Shown here: positions 34,295 through 40,423 of the stretch, piece after piece
Position numbering within the stretch: position 1 is the stretch's first letter
Layout of the letters: every line of letters starts with the position of its first letter
Assembly: GCF_902706225.1 (NCBI RefSeq)
Contig: NZ_CACSKB010000029.1
Coordinates: forward strand, 1-51,453
Source of the DNA: Microbacterium sp. 18062
GTDB lineage: Bacteria; Actinomycetota; Actinomycetes; Actinomycetales; Microbacteriaceae
Direction: 5' to 3'
DNA length: 51,453 nucleotides
Made by a program: the position numbers and the translations under genes
Notes under the pieces: generated by a model
Databases searched by the model: none
Told to the model about the DNA's origin: nothing
What the model saw: only the letters and a program-made list of their open reading frames with translations

Positions 34295-35149
34295 ATGTCC
34301 CCCACCGCCGTCCGCATCTCGCGCGCCGCGCGCCGCGCACCCGTGCACCTCACGCTCATCCTCGTCACCACCCTCTGGGTCGTCCCGCTGGTCGGCGTCA
34401 TCGTCTACGCGTTCAGAACGCCGAACGACGCGGTGACCTCCGGGTGGTGGACGATCATCACCGATCCGCTGTTCACCGTGCGCAACTTCGCCGACGCGAT
34501 CACGACCGGTGGCATCGGCCGAGCGCTGATCAACAGTCTCCTGATCACCGTCCCGACGACGATCCTCACCGTGCTGCTGAGCGCGATCGCCGCCTACGCC
34601 CTCGCGCGGATGAGGTTCCGCGGCCGGGTGGTGGTGCTCGTCAGCGCCGTCGCGCTGCTCGTCGTTCCTCCTCAGCTCACCCTCGTGCCGGTGCTGCGGC
34701 TCTTCCGCGAGCTCGGCCTGGTCGGCTCCATCCCCAGCGTGTGGTTCTACCAGGTCGGCTTCGTCATCCCGTTCGGGGTCTTCCTCCTCTACGGCTTCTT
34801 CCGCGCCTTCCCCGGGGAGATCCTCGAAGCCGCCGCGCTGGACGGGGCCGGCCCCGTCCGAGCGTTCTTCCGCATCGTCGTCCCGACGTCCGTGCCGGCC
34901 CTCGCCGCGCTCGCGATCATGCAGTTCATGTGGTCGTGGAACGACCTGCTCATCCCCCTGCTGTTCCTCGGCAGCGCCTCCGACGCACCCGTGACGGTGA
35001 CGGTCGCCGGGATGATCCAGTCGACGGGCGGCGGGCTCAGCATGGTCACGGCCGGAGCGATCCTCGCCATGATCGTGCCGGTGGTCGTGACACTCGTCCT
35101 CCAGAGGTTCTTCATCCGCGGAATCCTCGGCGGAGCGGTGCGAGGGTGA
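34295..35149 (+). CDS. ABC sugar transporter permease (MalG type)
   Basis: 284-residue second permease, six hydrophobic segments. EAA loop EAAALDGAGPVRAFFRIVVP, and the typical SVPALAALAIMQFMWSWNDLLIPLLF afterwards. Starts three bases after the previous stop. The operon ends here with isomerase, binding protein and two permeases; the LysR gene follows after 143 bases with its own box. Confidence 0.93.
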   Translation: MSPTAVRISRAARRAPVHLTLILVTTLWVVPLVGVIVYAFRTPNDAVTSGWWTIITDPLFTVRNFADAITTGGIGRALINSLLITVPTTILTVLLSAIAAYALARMRFRGRVVVLVSAVALLVVPPQLTLVPVLRLFRELGLVGSIPSVWFYQVGFVIPFGVFLLYGFFRAFPGEILEAAALDGAGPVRAFFRIVVPTSVPALAALAIMQFMWSWNDLLIPLLFLGSASDAPVTVTVAGMIQSTGGGLSMVTAGAILAMIVPVVVTLVLQRFFIRGILGGAVRG

Positions 35150-35230
35150 CCGAGCGCCTCCGTTCGAGCCGCCGGCTCCCCTTCGAACCGCGCCGTCTCC
35201 ATAGATCCAACAGATCCCGCGCGCATGGGG

Positions 35231-35252
35231 CATCTGCGAAACACATGCGAAA
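35231..35252. promoter_or_regulatory. LysR-type regulator box, copy 2
   Basis: Same 22-bp motif as at 30659-30680 on the same strand (21 of 22 positions equal), ending 40 bases before the ATG of the LysR gene. It contains GCGAAA repeats spaced 11 bp. Placement suggests autoregulation and links regulator and operons. Confidence 0.65.
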
Positions 35253-35292
35253 CGCTGACGCCGCATGATGGGGGAGGAGACATCACCGCCTC

Positions 35293-36216
35293 ATGAGATC
35301 ATCCCGAGAATTCACGCTCACGCAGCTGAGCTACTTCGCGCGCGCCGCGGAACTGGGCTCGATGACCGACGCCGCGGTCGATCTCTTCATCGCGCAGTCG
35401 GCCGTGTCGAATGCGATCACCCAGCTCGAGAAGACGTTCGACACGCAGCTCTTCATCCGCCACCGTACGAAGGGCCTCCAGCTGACGGCCACCGGGACGG
35501 AGCTGCTCACCCGGACCCGCGCCATTCTCGGCGCGGTCGACGACACCTACGACGCGTTCCGCCCCGATGCCCTCGACGGAACCCTGCATGCGGCCTGCTT
35601 CCCCAGCCTGGCGCCGTTCTTCCTCCCGCAGATCATGCTCGACCTGGCGCAGCAGCATCCCGGTATCGAACCGCACATCCGCGACTATGCGGCCGACGAG
35701 ATCGTGCGCTCCCTGAGCAGCCGCGCGATAGACATCGCCCTCACCTACGATCTGGGCCTTGGCGACGGCATCCGCAAAGAGCGCCTGGCCACGGCTCCCC
35801 TCTACGTGGCCCTCGCCGAAGACGACCCCCTCGCCCTCCGCGGGCGTCTGTCCCTCGCCGAGCTCGCGACCGAGCCCATGGTGCTGCTGGACATGCCCAT
35901 CAGCCGCGACTACTTCACCGACGTCTTCACGAGTCGCGGCCTCACACCCACCATCCGCTACCGCTTCGCCAGCTTCGAGGCGGTGCGGGCAATGGTCGCG
36001 CGCGGACACGGATACTCCCTGCTCCATCAACGCCCGGCGGTGGGTCGCACCTACGACGGCGGTCGCATCACGGCCGTGCCGCTCACCGACGACGTTCCCG
36101 GTCTCGACATCGTGCTCGCCAGCCGCGAGGGCGAACCCCTCAACCGCAAGGCCGCCGTGTTCGCCGAGCATTGTCGCGCGGCGCTGAGCGCCGCCGTCGC
36201 CGGCGCTCGGCCGTAG
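35293..36216 (+). CDS. LysR-family transcriptional regulator
   Basis: 307-residue regulator. Helix-turn-helix at about 8-66 (LTQLSYFARAAELGSMTDAA, SAVSNAITQLEKTFDTQLFI, LTATGTELL), a coiled linker and a periplasmic-binding-like effector domain (DGTLHAACFPSLAPFFLPQI, and MPISRDYFTDVFTS). It is the regulator of the island, since its box also lies between the two divergent operons. The effector is presumably the imported sugar compound or a product. ATG at 35293 has only a distant purine run (GGAGGAGA) upstream. It converges with the NagZ-like gene. Confidence 0.92.
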   Translation: MRSSREFTLTQLSYFARAAELGSMTDAAVDLFIAQSAVSNAITQLEKTFDTQLFIRHRTKGLQLTATGTELLTRTRAILGAVDDTYDAFRPDALDGTLHAACFPSLAPFFLPQIMLDLAQQHPGIEPHIRDYAADEIVRSLSSRAIDIALTYDLGLGDGIRKERLATAPLYVALAEDDPLALRGRLSLAELATEPMVLLDMPISRDYFTDVFTSRGLTPTIRYRFASFEAVRAMVARGHGYSLLHQRPAVGRTYDGGRITAVPLTDDVPGLDIVLASREGEPLNRKAAVFAEHCRAALSAAVAGARP

Positions 36217-36268
36217 CGGCGCGGCCCGGATCGAGCAACGCTCCGCCGACGCCCCGGGACGAAGCAGG

Positions 36269-37441
36269 TCAGGGGAACGTGGACTTGAGATCGAGGATTC
36301 GGCCGGCCGCCGCATCCACCTTGGCCGCGAACCCCGGGTCGGCGTGCGCCCGGGCGAGCACCGCGTCGTACATCTCGGGGAGGACGGAGGGATCGGCCGA
36401 CACGAGCAGCAGATCGACTCCCGCGTCGATCGCGAGGATCGCGCGGTCGGCGGGCGCCCAGCGGGCCACCTGTGCGGTCGCCGACAGATCGTCGGTCATC
36501 ACCACGCCGTCGAATCCCAGGGCCTCGCGCAGCAGGCCGGTCACGACCGGCGCGGAGAACGCGGCGGGGGCGCTCGGGTCGATCCGCTGGTAGACCGCCG
36601 TGGCCATCATGACGACCGCCGGCCCCTGGGGCAGAAGCGTGCGGTAGACGCTCACGTCGGGAGAATCCGCTCCGACGACGGTGTCGACGACGTCCGCCGC
36701 GTAGTCCGTGTTGCCGGTCACCCGCCCCAGGCCCGGGAAATGCTTGAGGGTCGGCAGCACGCCGGCGTCCCGCATCCCCTGCGCGAACGCGCCGGCCTTC
36801 GCGGCGACCGTCGCCTCGTCGAACCCGTACTCGCGGTTGTAGATGCCGATCGGCTTGTTGTCGCGCGCCGTCTCGGGGCTCGTCACGATGTCGGCGACCG
36901 GGGCGAGGTTCATGTCGACGCCCGCCGCGACGAGCTGCGAGCCCCACCGCGCGGCGTCGGCGCGGAGAGTCGCGTCGTCGCGCTGCGCCGAGGTGAGTGC
37001 CGTCGGCATGGGCTCGAACCCCTCGCCCGACAGCACCTGCACGTCGCCGCCCTCTTGATCGGTCGCGACCCAGAGACGGGGGGACGCCGGATCGTGCGCG
37101 GACGTGAACTGAGCCACGAGCTGCGCCGTCACGGCGGCCCCGGCCGACGACCGCCCATGCAGGAAGACCCCGCCGACGTGCCGGTCGGCGACGGCGGCGA
37201 GGGTCGTGGGGTCGGCCCCGTCGACCGAGGTGCCGACCATGAACAGCTGTCCGACCCGCTCCTCGAGGCTGAGCCGCTCGACCGGATCGACCGGGGTCGG
37301 GGTCGGGGTCTCGGTGCGGGTCGGGATCGGGGTCGGCGACGTGGTCGGCGCGGGGCGCTCCGCCGCGCAGCCCGCGAGCAGCGCCGCCGCGACCAGCACG
37401 ATGGCCGCGGCCGCCCGCATCCCTCTCCCGCTCGCGCCCAT
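36269..37441 (-). CDS. GH3 beta-N-acetylhexosaminidase-like lipoprotein
   Basis: 390-residue lipoprotein (signal with LLAGC, C25), a Pro/Thr-rich spacer (31-52) and a single GH3 barrel. DQEGG (128-132), KHFPGLG (233-239) and MTDDLSATAQ with nucleophile D317 are present. NagZ enzymes have K-H-F-P-G-H-G followed a few residues later by an Asp-Ser-His acid/base loop; here the loop reads GLGRVTGNTDY with no His, so the general acid may be different. Probable role: trimming muropeptide or cell-wall sugars outside the membrane. It stands alone, leftward, convergent with the LysR gene. Confidence 0.87.
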   Translation of the reverse strand: MGASGRGMRAAAAIVLVAAALLAGCAAERPAPTTSPTPIPTRTETPTPTPVDPVERLSLEERVGQLFMVGTSVDGADPTTLAAVADRHVGGVFLHGRSSAGAAVTAQLVAQFTSAHDPASPRLWVATDQEGGDVQVLSGEGFEPMPTALTSAQRDDATLRADAARWGSQLVAAGVDMNLAPVADIVTSPETARDNKPIGIYNREYGFDEATVAAKAGAFAQGMRDAGVLPTLKHFPGLGRVTGNTDYAADVVDTVVGADSPDVSVYRTLLPQGPAVVMMATAVYQRIDPSAPAAFSAPVVTGLLREALGFDGVVMTDDLSATAQVARWAPADRAILAIDAGVDLLLVSADPSVLPEMYDAVLARAHADPGFAAKVDAAAGRILDLKSTFP

Positions 37442-37523
37442 GCCCCCATCCTCCCCCGAATGCCCGACATGCGCCCCGGGGTTGCGGCAGGGGCCCAGGA
37501 ACTGCGGTGCGATACGCGTTCAG

Positions 37524-37596
37524 TCGTCGGACGCGACGCCGTGCACGGCGCTCACCCGCCTCGTCCGGCCACATCCGTGCCACGGATCCGACGACC
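37524..37596 (-). terminator. Inverted repeat beyond panB
   Basis: GTCGTCGGA (37524-37532) and TCCGACGAC (37588-37596) form a 9-bp inverted repeat with a 73-base span, 26 bases beyond the panB stop. The same outer sequence and the same 73-base span recur at 40312-40384 beyond the helicase stop. A terminator or a repeated palindromic element. Confidence 0.45.
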
Positions 37597-37622
37597 CGGG
37601 GCGACGTCGGCACGACAGGGGC

Positions 37623-38486
37623 TCAGGGGCGCGCGCGCCGCGCTACGGCCGCACGAGCCGCGGCCACCGCCTCCTGCCCCGCCGGGTACACGTGCTCCGG
37701 GCCGGGGAAGACGCCGCTGCGCACCTCCTCGGCGTACGCCGTGAGCCCCGCGTCGATGTCCTCGCCGACCGCGGCGAACCGCTTGACGAAGGTCGCCACC
37801 CGCCCCTGGGTGATGCCGAGCAGATCGTGCAGCACGAGCACCTGCCCGTCTGCGGCGCCCGCGCCGATCCCGATGACGGGGATGTCGATCTCCGGCAGCA
37901 CCACCGCCATCACCTCGGCCGGCACGGCTTCCACGACGAGCGCGAACGCTCCCGCATCCTGCACGGCGAAGGCGTCATCGACGAGGCGGGCGGCCGTCTG
38001 CTCCGTGCGGCCCTGAGCGCGCATGCCGCCGAGAGCCGTCGCGGTCTGCGGCGTGAGCCCGACGTGGCCGACCACCGGGATGCCCGCCCCGACGATCGCC
38101 CGGATGCGGCTGAGCCGGGCGGGTCCCGCCCCCTCGAGCTTGACCGCATCCGCGCCGGCCTCCCGCACGAAGCGCAAGGCCGTCGCGATCGCCTGCTCGT
38201 CGGACACCTCGGTCGACCCGAACGGCACGTCGGCGACGACGAGCGCCACCTCGACGCCACGGCGCACGGCGCCCGTCAGCACGAGCATCTCGTCGACGCT
38301 CACCGACACGGTCGAGGGGTAGCCCAGCACGACCTGTGCGGCCGAGTCGCCGACGAGGACGATGTCGACACCGGCCGCGTCGGCGGCGCGCGCGGTCGGG
38401 TGGTCGTAGGCGGTCACCATGACGATCTGCTCACCCGCCGCCTTCATCTCGCGGAGGCGGCGGAGGGTCGTCTGCGAGCGGGTCAT
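37623..38486 (-). CDS. panB: 3-methyl-2-oxobutanoate hydroxymethyltransferase
   Basis: Ketopantoate synthesis for coenzyme A. The 287 residues show the barrel motifs VTAYDHPTARAADAAGVDIVLVGDS with the metal Asp, VVADVPFGS, AVKLEGAG, PVVGHVGLTPQ and VEAVPAEV with the base Glu. Last gene of a leftward unit: DUF2520, panC, a 21-codon ORF, panB. GGAG lies seven bases before the ATG, which also overlaps the stop of the short ORF as ATGA. panD is not in the window. Confidence 0.95.
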   Translation of the reverse strand: MTRSQTTLRRLREMKAAGEQIVMVTAYDHPTARAADAAGVDIVLVGDSAAQVVLGYPSTVSVSVDEMLVLTGAVRRGVEVALVVADVPFGSTEVSDEQAIATALRFVREAGADAVKLEGAGPARLSRIRAIVGAGIPVVGHVGLTPQTATALGGMRAQGRTEQTAARLVDDAFAVQDAGAFALVVEAVPAEVMAVVLPEIDIPVIGIGAGAADGQVLVLHDLLGITQGRVATFVKRFAAVGEDIDAGLTAYAEEVRSGVFPGPEHVYPAGQEAVAAARAAVARRARP

Positions 38487-38548
38487 GACGGCGCTCCGAC
38501 GACGGGGGCACGCCCGTCGCGGATCGGCAGGGTCAGGATGTATGGCAT
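38483..38548 (-). CDS. 21-codon ORF between panC and panB
   Basis: Starts ATG at 38546-38548, sharing TGATG with the panC stop, and ends TGA overlapping the panB ATG as ATGA. GGAGG lies six bases before its ATG, the best ribosome site of the unit. It encodes MPYILTLPIRDGRAP and then VVGAPS. No family known to me. It may be a real microprotein, a device coupling translation from panC to panB, or the surviving end of a lost gene. Confidence 0.45.
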   Translation of the reverse strand: MPYILTLPIRDGRAPVVGAPS

Positions 38549-39399
38549 CAACGGCCTCCGGGTGTGAGCACGGTGTTGTCGATCAGGCGGATGGCGCCCA
38601 CGCGCGCGGCGATCGCCATGAGCACCGGGCGTTCGAGCACGGGCGCCGGCACGAACGTGAGCGGATCCACGAAGGCGACGTACTCGGGCGCGGTGCCCCC
38701 TTCGCCGAGGATATCCGTCGCGCGGGAGCGCAGGGCCGCCGCGTCGGTCTCGCCGGCGGCGACGGCGGTCTCGACGGCGGCGAGCGCCCGCGGGATGCTC
38801 AGGGCGCGGTCGCGCTCCTCGGGCGAGAGACGCGTGTTGCGACTCGATCGGGCGAGCCCGTCGTCGTCGCGCGAGGTCGGGCAGACCGCGATCCGCACGG
38901 GGATGCCGAGGTCGACGACCAGCCGTCGCACCACTGCGACCTGCTGCGCATCCTTGGCCCCGAAGTACGCGACGCGGGGAAGCACGGCCATCAGCAGCTT
39001 GGTGACGACGGTCGCGACCCCGTCGAAATGGCCGGCGCCGCGCCGAGCGCCCTCGAGCGTCTCGGCCACGAGACCGCGCACGCTCACCGACGTGGCGAAT
39101 CCGTCCGGGTACACCTCGTCCACGTCGGGAGCGAAGACGACGTCGACGCCCACCGACCTCGCGAGCTCGACGTCGTGCTCGATCGTGCGCGGGTAGGCGG
39201 CGAGATCCGAGGGGTCGTCGAACTGGGCCGGGTTGACGAAGATCGACAGCACGACGACGTCGTTCTCGGCGCGCGCCGCGCGAAGCAGCGAGAGGTGCCC
39301 CTCGTGCAGGGCGCCCATCGTCGGCACGAAGCCGATGCTGTGGCCACGGACGTCCTCGAGATGCGCGCGCAGTCCCGCGACCGTATGGATGATCGTCAT
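38548..39399 (-). CDS. panC: Pantothenate synthetase
   Basis: Joins pantoate and beta-alanine with ATP. 283 residues. Nucleotide-binding motif PTMGALHEGHLSLL (HxGH), VFVNPAQFD-like segment SIFVNPAQFDDPSDLAAYPR, FGAKDAQQV with Asp, and SSRNTRLSPEER with the KMSKS-like loop. ATGA overlap with the DUF2520 gene upstream and TGATG with the short ORF downstream. Confidence 0.96.
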   Translation of the reverse strand: MTIIHTVAGLRAHLEDVRGHSIGFVPTMGALHEGHLSLLRAARAENDVVVLSIFVNPAQFDDPSDLAAYPRTIEHDVELARSVGVDVVFAPDVDEVYPDGFATSVSVRGLVAETLEGARRGAGHFDGVATVVTKLLMAVLPRVAYFGAKDAQQVAVVRRLVVDLGIPVRIAVCPTSRDDDGLARSSRNTRLSPEERDRALSIPRALAAVETAVAAGETDAAALRSRATDILGEGGTAPEYVAFVDPLTFVPAPVLERPVLMAIAARVGAIRLIDNTVLTPGGR

Positions 39400-40178
39400 G
39401 TTGGCTCCTCTCCCGAGCGCGCATCGGAGGGCGGCGCGGCGCCGGCGAGGTCTCGCGCTGCCGAGACGAGCTCGTCGAACAACGCCAGCCGTGCGGGCAG
39501 CCTCTCCGCCACCGCGGCGCGCTGGGCCTGGACGGTGGGCTCGTCGCCACGGACGACGGGACCGGTCAGGGCGGCCCGGGCGCCGAGCACGGCCCAGTCG
39601 TCGATCGCGGCCCGTGCCAGCGGGACGAGCGCGGCGCGGTCCACCCCGGCGGTGCCCGCCAGCGCCTCTGCGACGCTCTCGAGCGCGACGACGAGGTTCG
39701 AGGCGAGGGATGCGGCGGCGTGGTAGGCCGTGCGGTCCGCGTCGGCGACCTCGAAGGGCGCCATGCCGAGCGCCGCGGCCAGCGTCTGCGCGGTGCGGAG
39801 CGCGGCGGCGCTCGAGCCGGCAAGGGCGGCGGGGACGCCGGTGAACGAACGCGTCCGGGCGGTCACGGTGATCAGCGGGTGGATGCTGAACGCCGCGTGG
39901 GGCGAGAGCGGAGCGAGCGTCGTCGCGCCGGAGAGGTGCCCGACGAGGCGGCCGGGCGCGATGAGCGCGGCCGCCTCGGCGATCGCGGCGTCGGGCACCG
40001 CGAGCAGGACGACGGCGGCGTCCTCCCCGCTCGCCCCGCGCCCCGCCGGGCCCCGGACGTCCACGCCCGCATCCGTCAGCGCCGCGACCAGCGCGGTGCC
40101 CAGCCGTCCGGCGCCGACGACGAGCACCGCGTCCGCGGCGATGGCGCCCGCGGGAGGGGATGTCGGGATCTGGGGCAT
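39396..40178 (-). CDS. Rossmann-like/DUF2520 oxidoreductase
   Basis: 260-residue NAD(P)-binding protein. GxGxxG motif VLVVGAGRLGTALVAAL at the N-terminus, VLLAVPDAAIAEA as the next strand, SIHPLITV then the all-helical DUF2520 domain (ADRTAYHAAASLASNLVVAL). It heads the pantothenate unit. Since no panE (ketopantoate reductase) is beside panB and panC, this protein is a candidate for that step, as the fold is similar; function of DUF2520 itself is not proved by the sequence. Confidence 0.88.
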   Translation of the reverse strand: MPQIPTSPPAGAIAADAVLVVGAGRLGTALVAALTDAGVDVRGPAGRGASGEDAAVVLLAVPDAAIAEAAALIAPGRLVGHLSGATTLAPLSPHAAFSIHPLITVTARTRSFTGVPAALAGSSAAALRTAQTLAAALGMAPFEVADADRTAYHAAASLASNLVVALESVAEALAGTAGVDRAALVPLARAAIDDWAVLGARAALTGPVVRGDEPTVQAQRAAVAERLPARLALFDELVSAARDLAGAAPPSDARSGEEPT

Positions 40179-40309
40179 GACGAATCTGCGAAGGGATGCG
40201 GCGACGCTGCTACGGCACCTCGTCCCACCGTACCCTCCCGCCGACCGCCGTGGCCCGCCCCGGCCACCCGGTGACCCGCCACCGCGACGGCCACCGCCGG
40301 ACAGGTCGC

Positions 40310-40386
40310 CAGTCGTCGGATCGGTGGGGCGGAAGCGATGTTGCGGGGCGCGTGAGGCGCGCGATGCCCCATCGGTCCGACGACTG
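40310..40386. terminator. Long hairpin between the helicase and pantothenate genes
   Basis: Arms 40310-40330 and 40366-40386 form 21 consecutive pairs with a 35-base loop that holds its own GC hairpin. In plus-strand RNA all pairs form, two of them G-U; in minus-strand RNA those two become A-C mismatches. It starts 38 bases past the helicase stop, so a terminator for that gene is the simplest reading, but the pairing favours the opposite strand. The remaining part of the 245-base gap 40179-40423 shows nothing else clear. Confidence 0.6.
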
Positions 40387-40423
40387 AGGGGTCGACACGG
40401 GCCGCCTCACGCCGTCCGCCGGG

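Noticed and set aside
31991..35266. A 1091-codon open frame on the minus strand across the ABC operon, and similar long frames opposite most genes (for example 17404-20073 and 40514-42964)
   Set aside because: They are mirror frames of real genes in very GC-rich DNA: Arg/Pro/Ala/His-rich translations, no family motifs, no ribosome sites, and the opposite strand carries recognisable proteins with conserved residues.
35260..35292. An upstream ATG start for the LysR gene (35265 or 35268)
   Set aside because: Those codons are in another frame; the frame that encodes the helix-turn-helix begins at 35293.
40310..40386. Reading the long inverted repeat, with the one at 37524-37596, as ends of a composite transposon around the pantothenate genes
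   Set aside because: No transposase or target duplication is seen, the enclosed genes are housekeeping, and each repeat is an internal palindrome located just past a stop codon.
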